Below are positions 9,401 through 16,337 of a DNA stretch of 30,056 nt, piece by piece (the first letter of the stretch is position 1; every line of letters begins with the position of its first letter). Under the pieces are notes generated by a model. That model ran no database searches, was not told the origin of the DNA, and saw only the letters and a list, made by a program, of their open reading frames with translations. The position numbers were made by a program, and so were the translations under genes. The stretch is from Verrucomicrobiota bacterium (GTDB lineage: Bacteria; Verrucomicrobiota; Verrucomicrobiia; Verrucomicrobiales; Akkermansiaceae), in the NCBI GenBank assembly GCA_008932955.1, contig WBXE01000005.1:1-30056 (forward strand), written 5' to 3'.

Positions 9401-11503
9401 AAGCCGATTGGCGCGGGTAGCAGCTCTCCGGTCAAGGCTCTGGAAAATGGCCAGCGCCTGCATGTCGTGCTGAGTAGCGGCCGTGGCTGGAACCAGGATG
9501 GCCGCCGCTATGCCCTGGAAATTTCCCTGCCGCCAGGCACCCGCTTGGACGAAGCGAGCCTAAGCGCTAACGCCGCGGAGTTGACCGGGCGCGAAATCAC
9601 TGATTCGACCATCACCCTGTTCTTCAACCGCGGGCTGCACCAGGTGAACTTCGACCTAACCGGCTACGTGCCGGGAACTTTCCGCATGCTCCCGCCGGTG
9701 ATCCGCGAATTGGGCAACCCGGCCTTCATGAGCATCGGCCCGGTGACCGAACTGACGGTGCTGGCCGCCGGTGAGAAGTCGCCCGATGTCTATCAAATGA
9801 ACGACGCCGAACACTACGCCCTCGGAAAATGCGCCTTCGAGGATGGCGATCTGGCCGGCGCGCTGGAGCACCTAGCCAGCGTCCGCGCTAACAACCCACA
9901 ATACAACGAGAGCGAACTGGCCCGCATGTTGCTGTGGATTCACACCAGCGCCAAGTTCTACGACGCCCACAAGATCGTCGAGATGTTTGAGCTGCTGCGC
10001 GAGCGCTTCCCACAGTTGGAAATCCCCTACGACAAAATCCTGGTGGTCGGCAAGGCCTACACCGACATCGGCGAGTTCGAGCGCTCATGGCTGGTCTATC
10101 GCGCCGCCATCGCCGCGAGCTTCAACAACGACTCCGCCATCAGCGCCGTGCTCGAGGATGAGGGCCGCTTCCTCGGCTCGATCGACTTCCAGGAACGCAT
10201 CTGGCGCGAGTACCCGGATAGCGCCGAGGTGATCGCTAGCCATTTTGCGCTATCGCAGTTGATCTATCAAAAAGCCCCCAAGGCAAACGAACTGCCCAAG
10301 GAAGACGGCCTTCAGCCCGAGAAAACCGCCATGCTCAAGCGCAGCGCCGACCTGCTGCTGGCGTTTTTGGCGATGTATCCCCAAGACCCACTGGCCGACG
10401 ACGCCGGTTTCTCGCTAACCAATTGTCTGCTGACGTTGAAGAACTATCCGCTGGTAGTTTCGTTAGCCAATGAGTTTGCCAAGAAATACCCGGACAGTCC
10501 GCTGGCCCCCGGCTTTCAATACATCAGTGCGCTAGGCTTATTCTGGCAAAACGAGTACGCTGAGGCGCTGGCCGCCGCCAAGGTGGTGGCCGACGGCGAC
10601 AGCAAGGACCGGGATTTTGCCCGCTACATTTTGGGTCAGATCTATCACGCTGAAGGGAAGCCCAAGGACGCCATCGAGTGGTACACGAAGGTCAGGGATA
10701 TCTATCCGGATGCCGGCGAGGCCATCGCCTACTTTGAGAAAAAATCCATCGCCCTCGACGAAATCACCGTGGTCAAACCCGGCGAACCCGTTGAACTGAC
10801 GCTCAAGTACCGCAACATCAAGGAGGTGTCGCTGCAGGTGTATCGGGTGGACCTAATGCAACTCTATCTCCAGCAAAAAAATCTCAGTGCCATCACCAGC
10901 GTACAACTCGCCGGCATCCGGCCCGAGCTTGAGCAGACCACCGTGCTGGGCGACGGGAAGGATTTTATCGAGAAGGAACGCAAGCTCTCCCTGCAGTGGA
11001 AAAATGAAGCTGCCTATCTGATCATCTGCCGCGGCGACGACCTTTTCACCAGCGGCATGGTCCTCATCACCCCGCTCAAAATCGAGGTCCAGCAAGACAC
11101 CACCAGCGGCCGCGTCCGCGCCAACGTGCTCGACACCGTCAAGGGCGGCTACCGGCCCGAAGTTCACGTCAAGGCCATTGGCAGCGCCGACACGGAGTTT
11201 CGCAGCGGCGAGACTGACCTGCGCGGCCTGTTCATCGCCGATAACGTCCACGGCAAGGCCACCGTCATCGCCCGCGAAGGCGAGTCGCGCTACGCGTTTT
11301 TCCGCGGCGACACCTGGCTCGGCAGCCCGCCCAACACCCCGGCTAGCGTGCCGCAACCGGCAGGCCCCCAGGGCCAGCAACTCGACTATCAAAACAACCT
11401 CAACGAGCAGAATGACAAGATCCAGATGTTCAACAACAGCAAGTTTAACCAACAGCGCCGCCAAGCACCCAACAAAGGCGTCCAGATGAAGCAGGCGTTC
11501 TGA
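3404..11503 (+). CDS. Giant secreted alpha-2-macroglobulin family protein with TPR regions
   Basis: A protein of 2,699 residues. Residues 1-32 form a signal peptide (hydrophobic core LVLSFAIVLGMATG, then SWAA). Residues 35-615 are TPR-like helices. A macroglobulin-like beta module follows (619-800), then an MG2-type domain beginning LYTDRPVYQPGESVALRG at 820. A low-complexity, bait-like linker spans about 1355-1428. The A2M core motif RWLPSLITGADGKVIASMVL starts near 1430, and an alpha/alpha toroid (thioester-domain fold) spans about 1650-1960. Where thioester members have CxEQ before an RLLP motif, this protein has GACEDMARLLP (Cys1649), so a thioester bond is unlikely. After about 2110 come more TPR-like helices and, from 2453, a second copy of the 619-800 module; the C-terminal tail is rich in Gln and Asn. 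Bacterial A2Ms are envelope or secreted protease traps or surface proteins. Here GAGGA lies 8 nt before ATG, the only clear Shine-Dalgarno in the window. Confidence 0.9.
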   Translation: MHTELFVPRLTHRQLVLSFAIVLGMATGSWAAEASPLDALRAEMRAEHYEQAGATADKLIAANAPKADEACYLKALALFQAKKFAAVITEAGQLASAFPASDWRFKATFLQAQALVEQKKFQEAAAIYQGEAARLLAAGRKQELVSVIVAFADKLTTTPDTHAPDAPKPDFQKAYNLYTKALGMEISRDLRDELVFKKARAIQQAGNFPQAALDLQAYLTEFEPTWNGPAGSGTPRLPLQNPPPAGKHAAWARYRLAEAQIQANNIAAGRMELEDLLKMLDKPLRIAPALQAELLTAEGKNLPAEIRWLMVQAYFTQQGATTTPRNTTTQVIGNTGGLPTSDVALFVLHAAELDQAIKTCRDFLTAFPEGSRAVRAAWMIAEAYQSAGRADDAIQAYRDFIAGEGFHLAEGEPALKYDEDLHAAPATHLANLKMRALFRIGALLAQQKKREDAIATWQSYVKDYPNGPQWSDSQNAIIDAEFQMGMDALTDKTEALAVQRFDEFLGAHPLDLRSPRILYLFGAIHEAKAHALEKAKGELAPTNAAYRQAIEEWTKLVSKYPQSPEARIALMKSAAIHEEKFAEFEQALQLYRKLVGEFNYPEANASVARLTGKSLDLSAERTFRTNEPAVVKLKLRNIEKCTFRLHEIDLQAYFRKMHGITGVEKLDVSLIQPDKTWDFKPEGYVKYKPFEQEVKIPFPSGEAGAYVVTVGDDEWESTVLVLRSDLEVIVKSSRRELLAFVQNMLTGKPAADVDILVSDGKAVAATGKTGDDGVFKTQLESLKDLADLRLFAIAKGHAASFNLDLAGLQLTTGLSAKGYLYTDRPVYQPGESVALRGILRELRNAAYAVPENSEFKLSISDPQGRLLSEQSVKTSRFGTFDSSLVLPAITANGTYVMAAHQERKGLEALHFQGSFEVRSFKLEKIKLAMEFARRVWFRGETIEATLQAAFYWGEPLAGRALRCSLPDGRSLTVTTDAAGKAKLSFDTTSMRPGSALTFSATLDGDNLSTSETLTLARLGFTIAAKPSQAVVIAGEPFDLSLTTTAADGQSTGQALKLTVLRIEQAKTRPVLALLPWSDAPTLAPAEVTHSELDLKTDPATGKVSVPLTLEKGGLYRLRTTGSDRFGQPIIHECQIVVSDADDAVKLRLFADTATLKVGKETRVRLHSRLTKGLALVTFEGETILRHRIIELKKDDNDLSIKVGHDLFPNFRLAVSAMDGRDLRSATKDFDVERQLKVCIKPLKDAFTPGEEAKVELSVTDQTGQPVEAELSLALVNEALFAVCPDPLTPILSFFQQDARRHAEFKLGATCAFHYQGSTHPVSKAVTDEASRLTRSEAERAKLDELRKAMAANNSKPRVVPPASGRSRGGAAINGVDARSMTNAPADGESLHETTDDFGGATADFKELTEEPKPGEKSAAAVRREVKGEGRWLPSLITGADGKVIASMVLPETTNAWRLTARGCTVETLVGQTTAQTLTRKDFFVELKTPALLREGDELRVVGRLHNLTDYAGPVDLKLRVLDAKDKTKVLAEREKSVDVLANSGGEVAFDRITVPAALEIILELSGSASPNATALKPPADALTLTIPVRPWGLPYTAHAGGSAKADAVAVLGLPAQRAYSSCWMSVAIGPDVRTAVLDMALRRSGTGACEDMARLLPPQPGDTAANDLLAAATALRYANTGKVNGSYTQQLSSRARALVAALVASQAADGNWTCQALGQLTTARVFWALIEARQSGIVVNKDSIDKAAAALLKQFEACDANDNDSKAVILHALSTDKQADFANCNRLYRERNSLGNSSLAHLARAFFNLERREIATELAKLLESKFKAEPDKLFVWDGGCKTVWLNDRDETTAMVLLAMAETLPTGTATAAAAQALLQAHGCFGFPNPRAQGPAVAALSTWFAQGLQQATDIEIAVVVNGKEIGSVKAVASLGQHLLAVPNELVKADKNLVEFKLKGRGRYTYAATLCGFSPEVKATPINIVPRLENVQHLHAQLEYRGKPIGAGSSSPVKALENGQRLHVVLSSGRGWNQDGRRYALEISLPPGTRLDEASLSANAAELTGREITDSTITLFFNRGLHQVNFDLTGYVPGTFRMLPPVIRELGNPAFMSIGPVTELTVLAAGEKSPDVYQMNDAEHYALGKCAFEDGDLAGALEHLASVRANNPQYNESELARMLLWIHTSAKFYDAHKIVEMFELLRERFPQLEIPYDKILVVGKAYTDIGEFERSWLVYRAAIAASFNNDSAISAVLEDEGRFLGSIDFQERIWREYPDSAEVIASHFALSQLIYQKAPKANELPKEDGLQPEKTAMLKRSADLLLAFLAMYPQDPLADDAGFSLTNCLLTLKNYPLVVSLANEFAKKYPDSPLAPGFQYISALGLFWQNEYAEALAAAKVVADGDSKDRDFARYILGQIYHAEGKPKDAIEWYTKVRDIYPDAGEAIAYFEKKSIALDEITVVKPGEPVELTLKYRNIKEVSLQVYRVDLMQLYLQQKNLSAITSVQLAGIRPELEQTTVLGDGKDFIEKERKLSLQWKNEAAYLIICRGDDLFTSGMVLITPLKIEVQQDTTSGRVRANVLDTVKGGYRPEVHVKAIGSADTEFRSGETDLRGLFIADNVHGKATVIAREGESRYAFFRGDTWLGSPPNTPASVPQPAGPQGQQLDYQNNLNEQNDKIQMFNNSKFNQQRRQAPNKGVQMKQAF

Positions 11504-11519
11504 GGCTTGGCTTATGGCG

Positions 11520-11558
11520 GCGGGCAAGCTGCCCGCGCCACCCGTGGTCCGGGCAGCT
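11520..11558. repeat. Overlapping alternative hairpins after the A2M-like gene
   Basis: GCGGGCA (11520-11526) pairs with TGCCCGC (11530-11536). The sequence AGCTGCCCG (11527-11535), which overlaps that right arm, also pairs perfectly with CGGGCAGCT (11550-11558). The two stems exclude each other. There is no T tract, so it is not a standard intrinsic terminator. The region separates the convergent A2M-like and RNase PH genes and may be a dispersed repeat or a Rho-type or bidirectional end signal. Confidence 0.5.
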
Positions 11559-11632
11559 ACCCGGAGCCGCCTTTTGGCAAGTCATGGGCTAAACGAATCG
11601 TCTTGGGCTCAAGCCCCTTGCTCCGAAGCGAG

Positions 11633-12412
11633 TCACTGACCAAAGGCGGCGGCGAGAGCGGCCAGATCGGCGGGGCCGGCGCGCTCGGCGGCGAGGATGG
11701 CTTGCTGTTGAAGAGAGATGAGTTGGGCGATGCCATTGCGGGAGAGTTCGAGCATGGCGGTCATTTCCGCAGCAGAAAACACCGACTCCTCACCGCTGCC
11801 CTGGATCTCCACAAACTCAGCCGTTTCAGTCATCACCACATTGAAGTCCACGGCAGCCGCCTTGTCCTCGGGATAGTCCAAATCCAGCAGGGGCACCCCA
11901 TTAACCACCCCGGCGGATACTGCGGCGACGAGTTTTTTGAGGGGGAAATCGCGGAGTTTACCCTCGGCGAAGAGCCGGTTAAAGGCGATAGCCACGGCCA
12001 CACACCCCCCGGTGATGGATGCGGTGCGGGTGCCGCCATCGGCTTGCAAGACATCACAATCGATCCAGAGCGTGCGTTGGCCGATTTTTTTCAGATCGAC
12101 CACGGCGCGCAAGGCCCGGCCGATGAGGCGTTGAATTTCCGATGAGCGGCCATCGAGTTTGCCGCGGGAAATATCCCGCGGCTTGCGCTCCAGGGTGGCG
12201 TAAGGCAGCATCGAATACTCGGCGGTGAGCCAGCCCCCCTCCACCCGCTGCGAGCGCATCCAGCGCGGCACGTCATCCTCGACGGTGGCCGAGCAAATCA
12301 CCCGGGTGTTGCCGAACGACACGAGCACCGAACCGGTGGCATGGGCCGCCACATTGGGGATGAAGGAAATATTGCGAAGTTGATCAGGTTGGCGTCCGTC
12401 GGGGCGAGTCAT
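11633..12412 (-). CDS. rph: Ribonuclease PH
   Basis: A cytoplasmic, phosphate-dependent 3'-5' exoribonuclease that trims the 3' ends of tRNA precursors. The protein of 259 residues matches the family length (about 240-260). It carries the N-terminal TRPDGRQPDQLR motif, RVEGGWLTAEYSMLP, GRSSEIQRLIGRALRAVVDL and WIDCDVLQADGGTRTASITG, which form the phosphate and substrate site. The frame is open upstream to 12676, but that extension translates a dispersed repeat, so I start at ATG 12412, where family similarity begins. There is no Shine-Dalgarno. It converges with the A2M-like gene across a hairpin-rich spacer. Confidence 0.96.
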   Translation of the reverse strand: MTRPDGRQPDQLRNISFIPNVAAHATGSVLVSFGNTRVICSATVEDDVPRWMRSQRVEGGWLTAEYSMLPYATLERKPRDISRGKLDGRSSEIQRLIGRALRAVVDLKKIGQRTLWIDCDVLQADGGTRTASITGGCVAVAIAFNRLFAEGKLRDFPLKKLVAAVSAGVVNGVPLLDLDYPEDKAAAVDFNVVMTETAEFVEIQGSGEESVFSAAEMTAMLELSRNGIAQLISLQQQAILAAERAGPADLAALAAAFGQ

Positions 12413-12497
12413 GGCGGAGTGAAAGCCACCTCGGCCCGCAGTGCAAGCGCGGAAGGAGTGCGGGTGGGCAAGCACCCAAGAACCTGCCGAGTTGCCC

Positions 12498-12618
12498 GGG
12501 CTAAGGAGCCACCACATTCGTGTGGTGGTAGCGGAAGGGTGCCCCATGAATGAGCACCGAAGACTCTCTTTCATAGCCGGCCCTTCCGCACGACGACAGT
12601 AAAGTCGTCGCTCCCTAC
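12498..12618. repeat. Three-hairpin dispersed repeat, copy A
   Basis: A 121-bp element also present at 21090-21209. Hairpin 1 is CCACCACA-TTCG-TGTGGTGG (12509-12528), an 8-bp stem with a TTCG tetraloop. Hairpin 2 is a 9-bp stem GCGGAAGGG/CCCTTCCGC (12531-12539 with 12581-12589) enclosing a small ATGAA/TTCAT inner stem. Hairpin 3 is CGACGAC-AGTAAA-GTCGTCG (12591-12610). GGAGC and GCTCC at the ends can close the whole structure. It lies between rph and the next gene upstream, both on the minus strand. Confidence 0.85.
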
Positions 12619-12629
12619 TGCGCAGGTGA

Positions 12630-13025
12630 CTAGCGCTGGCGGTGGCGGCGAACTTCCACAGAGGTGAACTCCCCACAATACGGGCAGCGGAAATAACCTT
12701 TCATCAGGATGCCACTAGCAACGCGAAGGGGGTAACTGCCGAGCAAGGAGCGCGCAAGTCGACTCTTGACGCTGCCGCTCATAGCCAGAGGCAAGCCGAT
12801 GCACAGAGGGCAACGGAGGCGCGCGACCAAGCCCCACAGGATGATGCTGAACAAAACGGAGACGGCCACCAGCGCCAAGCTGAAATGGGTTAGATCGCGA
12901 TCGCCGATGATGAGTGAATACCCCAGCAGGATGGGCAGGGCAACCATGAGCAACCTGTTACTAAGCAGTAACAAGGCAGCCATGCGAAAGCGACTCACGG
13001 CCTGTTGATTAGGGAGGCGATGCAT
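12630..13025 (-). CDS. Small zinc-ribbon membrane protein, function unknown
   Basis: A protein of 131 residues. Two hydrophobic helices (about 16-36 and 49-69) are followed by a soluble tail with two CxxC pairs, CPLC near residue 72 and CPYC near 115, which could bind zinc as a split ribbon. The tail ends in a basic stretch. I do not recognise a specific family. The gene reads in the same direction as rph, but a 217-bp spacer with the structured repeat lies between. No ribosome-binding site is visible before ATG 13025. Confidence 0.65.
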   Translation of the reverse strand: MHRLPNQQAVSRFRMAALLLLSNRLLMVALPILLGYSLIIGDRDLTHFSLALVAVSVLFSIILWGLVARLRCPLCIGLPLAMSGSVKSRLARSLLGSYPLRVASGILMKGYFRCPYCGEFTSVEVRRHRQR

Positions 13026-13092
13026 CAGTAGAAATCGTTCTTAGCAAGAAGTATACCAATTCAATAGATCATTAGATTTGGCAGTCTAAGCA

Positions 13093-14202
13093 TCAGTGGT
13101 CGAGCGGGCTTTCGCCCGAAGCGTCGCCGAGGTGGGCAAGGTTGGCTGGAAGGAACTTTTTGAAGCGGGTCTTATCGATGGCCTTCATGTAGGCTTCCTG
13201 CGGCGAGATCATGCCAGCGTTGAGTTTGCTCCAGATAGATTCATCCATGAACTGCATGCCCTCGGACTTGCCGCTGGTGATCACGTCGTAGAGTTTTTGG
13301 GTGGCACCCTCGCGGATGATGGCCGCGACTGCCGGCGTGGCAAACATGATTTCATGTACTGCGGTGCGGCCCGGCTGGTCCACGCGCTTGCACAGCAACT
13401 GGGCGACCACACCGCGCAGCGAAGCCGCAAGCATGGTGCGCACCTGCGATTGTTGGTCGGCCGGGAACACGTCGATGATACGGTCAACGGTCTTGCGTGC
13501 GTTGTTAGTATGAAGGGTACCAAACACCAGCAAGCCGGTTTCTGCGGCGGTGAGCGCCAGCGAAATGGTTTCCAAGTCGCGCATTTCGCCTACCAGCACG
13601 ATATCGGAGTCTTGGCGCAGCGAGGCGCGCAGACCGTCAGCAAAGGACGGCGTTTGAATCGGCACCTCGCGCTGGGTAATGATCGATCGCTTATTAGTGT
13701 GAATAAACTCGATAGGTTCCTCGACGGTGATGATGTGACGGTTGAAGTTGGTGTTGATGTAGTCCAACAACGCGGCCAGCGTGGTGCTCTTGCCCGAGCC
13801 GGTGGGGCCAGTGACGAGCACTAAGCCGGAGCGCATGTGGCCGAACTCCTTGACGACGGCCGGCACACCCAGAGCTTCGAGCGAGGCAATCTCGGTGGGA
13901 ATGAGCCGGAAGACTGCGGCCAGACCATTTTGTTGTTTGAAGTAATTGCAGCGAAAACGCGAGTCCGCGTCCATTTCGTAGGCGAAGTCAAGGTCGCCGG
14001 TTTGCAGGTAGCGGGCGAAGGCGCTCGGTTCGCAAATCTCCTCTAACAGGGAGTGAAAATCCTCCCCCTGCAGCTTGACCTGTTCGGGAATGGGGACGAC
14101 GGCGCCATGAACGCGGATTTTCGGCAACTGCCCCTCGGAGAGGTGGAGGTCGGAGCCTTTGCTGTCGATGATGTAGCGGAAATAGGCGTCTATGTTAGCC
14201 AT
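13093..14202 (-). CDS. pilT: PilT-type pilus retraction ATPase
   Basis: A hexameric cytoplasmic ATPase of the secretion superfamily that drives depolymerisation (retraction) of type IV pili in twitching motility or DNA uptake. The protein of 369 residues has an N-terminal PAS-like domain, Walker A GPTGSGKST at 132-140, an Asp box/Walker B region LVGEMRDLETISLALTAAET and the PilT-typical GTLHTNNARKTVDRIIDVFP. It lies 27 bp downstream of a second PilT-like gene on the same strand. No pilin or other pilus gene is in the window, so the motor genes sit apart from the pilus apparatus. There is no Shine-Dalgarno before ATG 14202. Confidence 0.95.
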   Translation of the reverse strand: MANIDAYFRYIIDSKGSDLHLSEGQLPKIRVHGAVVPIPEQVKLQGEDFHSLLEEICEPSAFARYLQTGDLDFAYEMDADSRFRCNYFKQQNGLAAVFRLIPTEIASLEALGVPAVVKEFGHMRSGLVLVTGPTGSGKSTTLAALLDYINTNFNRHIITVEEPIEFIHTNKRSIITQREVPIQTPSFADGLRASLRQDSDIVLVGEMRDLETISLALTAAETGLLVFGTLHTNNARKTVDRIIDVFPADQQSQVRTMLAASLRGVVAQLLCKRVDQPGRTAVHEIMFATPAVAAIIREGATQKLYDVITSGKSEGMQFMDESIWSKLNAGMISPQEAYMKAIDKTRFKKFLPANLAHLGDASGESPLDH

Positions 14203-14229
14203 GGGATGGGTAGCGGAAAATGGGCGGGA

Positions 14230-15312
14230 TCAGGAGCGGAAGAAGTCACGCATCTGGTGTTTGTCTTCGGCGCGGTAGAGGACCTCCTCGCGGGAAACGA
14301 TGCCTTTGATATAGAGTTGGCGAAGCGACTCATCCATGGTGATCATGCCGACGTTTTTGCCGGTTTGCATCACGCCTGGCAGCATGAAGGTCTTGCCCTC
14401 GCGGATGCAGTTAGCCACGGCCGGGGTGTTTACTAACAATTCCAAGGCGAGTGCGCGGCCGTCGCCGTCGAGGCGTGGCACGAGTTGTTGGGAGAGCACG
14501 CCGCGCAGCGATTCGGAGACCATGATGCGGATTTGCTCGCGTTGATCGACGGGGAACACGTCGAGCACGCGGTCGAGGGTGCGGGGGGCATTACCGGTGT
14601 GGAGGGTACCGAGGACGAGGTGGCCGGTTTCCGCGGCGGTAAGGGCGAGCTGGATGGTTTCGAGGTCGCGCATTTCACCGACCATGATGATATCCGGATC
14701 CTCGCGCAAGGCACCGCGGAGGGCCTTGCCAAAGGACTCGGTGTGGGCATGGACTTCGCGCTGATTGACGTGGCAGCCCTTGGATTCGAAGACATACTCG
14801 ATGGGATCCTCGAGGGTGAGGATGTGGTCCTCACGATCCATGTTGATGAAATCCACCAGTGCGGCGAGGGTGGTGGACTTGCCGGAGCCAACCGAGCCGG
14901 TGACGAGGATCAGGCCGTTTTGATAGCGGGTGAGCGGGGTGATATGCTCGAGAGGCAGGCCGATGTCGGCCATCGAGCGAATGTTGGTATTGATGACGCG
15001 AAAGGCCATGTCATAGCCGAGGCGTTGCTTGACGACCGAGGCGCGGTAGCGGCCGTGCGCATTGGAGTAGGCGAAATCCACGTCGCCCTTGTCCTGGAGG
15101 CGTGCCCACTCCTGCGGGCCTAGGAACGAGCGGGCGAGGCGTTGGGTATCGTCTGGGGTGAGGTGGGGGTGGTCATCCCAAATGGGTGCGAGTTGGCCGA
15201 AGCGCCGCCAGGCCGGAGGGAAGGCGGTGGGCAGGTGAACGTCGGAGCACTCGTATTGGCGCCCGAGCTGGAGGTATTGGTCAACGTGATCGAGAACTTG
15301 GTGGCCTGACAT
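14230..15312 (-). CDS. Second PilT/PilU-like pilus retraction ATPase
   Basis: A protein of 360 residues, a paralogue of the gene that follows it in transcription. Walker A is GSVGSGKST at about 139-147; then come a LTLEDPIEYVFESKG segment, the VGEMRDLETIQLALTAAET box and the GTLHTGNAPRTLDRVLDVFP motif. Serine replaces proline in the Walker A of its partner, and the N-terminal domain is quite different. Tandem PilT paralogues often include PilU, an accessory ATPase that works with PilT, so this may be the PilU counterpart; the sequence alone does not settle that. It is the first gene of a probable two-gene unit. Confidence 0.93.
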   Translation of the reverse strand: MSGHQVLDHVDQYLQLGRQYECSDVHLPTAFPPAWRRFGQLAPIWDDHPHLTPDDTQRLARSFLGPQEWARLQDKGDVDFAYSNAHGRYRASVVKQRLGYDMAFRVINTNIRSMADIGLPLEHITPLTRYQNGLILVTGSVGSGKSTTLAALVDFINMDREDHILTLEDPIEYVFESKGCHVNQREVHAHTESFGKALRGALREDPDIIMVGEMRDLETIQLALTAAETGHLVLGTLHTGNAPRTLDRVLDVFPVDQREQIRIMVSESLRGVLSQQLVPRLDGDGRALALELLVNTPAVANCIREGKTFMLPGVMQTGKNVGMITMDESLRQLYIKGIVSREEVLYRAEDKHQMRDFFRS

Positions 15313-15450
15313 GTTGCAGAAGGTGGGGCAAATATTGGGAGAAATCGGGAACTGGCGGGATTAGCAAGCGAGGCTGCACCTCAGACCCCAGAGGCAAGAC
15401 ATGATGACGCGAGACGGGAAATTTGACCTGAGGACAACATCTTCGGCTTT

Positions 15451-15867
15451 TCAAGGACTCTGGACCCGGCGACGCGGCTCCGGGCGGTCTGCGGGCTTGG
15501 ACCGGGGGCGCAGCATGGCCGCAGAGTGGAGCTGGGCGAGAACGAATTGCTGGAGCTGGGCGGCAAGCCAATTTTTGATGACAGGGCGGGCGGCGCTGAG
15601 GGCGAGGGAGCCGAGCAGACCGCGCCAGCCGCGGCCGCGCTTTGGAGTGGCGGGGCTGCGGTGCAACAGGAGGGTGGCGCCGAACGCGCTTGCCAGCCCG
15701 CCTCCCAGCCAAGCGAGGGGATGACCGCGCAGCGATTGCAGCAGGCGGCCGGGCACATCGAAGCGTTGCCGGAGATCGGCGGCTTGCTGGCTGAGCTGGC
15801 CGCGAGAGGCGGCACTCAGACGCATCAGTTGTTGGATTTGCGGGGAGTTTTGAGGGTGGCTAGCCAT
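15451..15867 (-). CDS. Small YqjK-position envelope protein
   Basis: A protein of 138 residues. The N-terminal half is Gln/Arg-rich and helical (SRGQLSQQAADLRQRFDVPG). A short hydrophobic segment follows at about 52-68 (LAWLGGGLASAFGATLL), then a basic linker and another amphipathic helix. It overlaps the end of the preceding holin-like gene by 43 bp, a strong sign of translational coupling. Its place as third gene in a YqjD-YqjE-like cluster suggests the role of YqjK, but sequence similarity to YqjK is not evident to me. Confidence 0.65.
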   Translation of the reverse strand: MASHPQNSPQIQQLMRLSAASRGQLSQQAADLRQRFDVPGRLLQSLRGHPLAWLGGGLASAFGATLLLHRSPATPKRGRGWRGLLGSLALSAARPVIKNWLAAQLQQFVLAQLHSAAMLRPRSKPADRPEPRRRVQSP

Positions 15868-16268
15868 TCGCGGTCTTTGATGAATTCAGCGCGGGTGCAG
15901 GGGAATACGGGGCGAGAGTCGGCCCTGGCTAGCCGCAGGCAAATGCCTGCGGCCAAGGCGTGAGCGCCGGCGGCGGCCAAGGCGAGCGAGTACCATGGCC
16001 AAGCGGTGGCAGCGGCGAGCGCGGCAATGCCACCGGCGATGAGCAAGGCCCAGGCCGCGATCAAGGCGAGGGCGGCGGCGGCGATGCAGGCGACGAGTTG
16101 GCAGGTCTGGCGGGCGGCGGCAGATGATTCGAGCTGGATCAGCGCGAGGCGCGAACTGATGAGCACGCCGAGAGCCGCGCTCCAACCCGTAGCCGCCGAC
16201 GCCTCCGCCCGCGGCTCTGCGGGAGCATCGGGAGCGGATGATTGAGGTATACCGGAGGAAGTGATCAT
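15825..16268 (-). CDS. Phage holin family / YqjE-like membrane protein
   Basis: A protein of 147 residues with two adjacent transmembrane helices at about 61-105 (VACIAAAALALIAAWALL and GGIAALAAATAWPWYSLA), a preceding amphipathic stretch with LIQLESSAAARQ, and a short C-terminal tail with IKDREWLATLK. This arrangement matches the holin-superfamily III (YqjE) proteins that accompany DUF883 proteins. The C-terminal codons overlap the next gene by 43 bp. Function in the family is poorly known; a role at the inner membrane, possibly in stress or stationary phase, is only inferred. Confidence 0.7.
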   Translation of the reverse strand: MITSSGIPQSSAPDAPAEPRAEASAATGWSAALGVLISSRLALIQLESSAAARQTCQLVACIAAAALALIAAWALLIAGGIAALAAATAWPWYSLALAAAGAHALAAGICLRLARADSRPVFPCTRAEFIKDREWLATLKTPRKSNN

Positions 16269-16337
16269 AAGGCGTCGGGGACCCGTTCCAGCCGGAAGGA
16301 TGGGAACGAATGGATCAGGCGCTAGAAGCGAGCAAGC

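Noticed and set aside
10853..11527. Minus-strand frame of 224 codons opposite the end of the A2M-like gene
   Set aside because: Low-complexity Val/Ala/Asp composition, antisense to a convincing coding frame with a duplicated domain.
13106..13125. GCGGGCTTTCGCCCG hairpin as the pilT terminator
   Set aside because: It lies within the end of the coding region and has no T tract on the transcribed strand.
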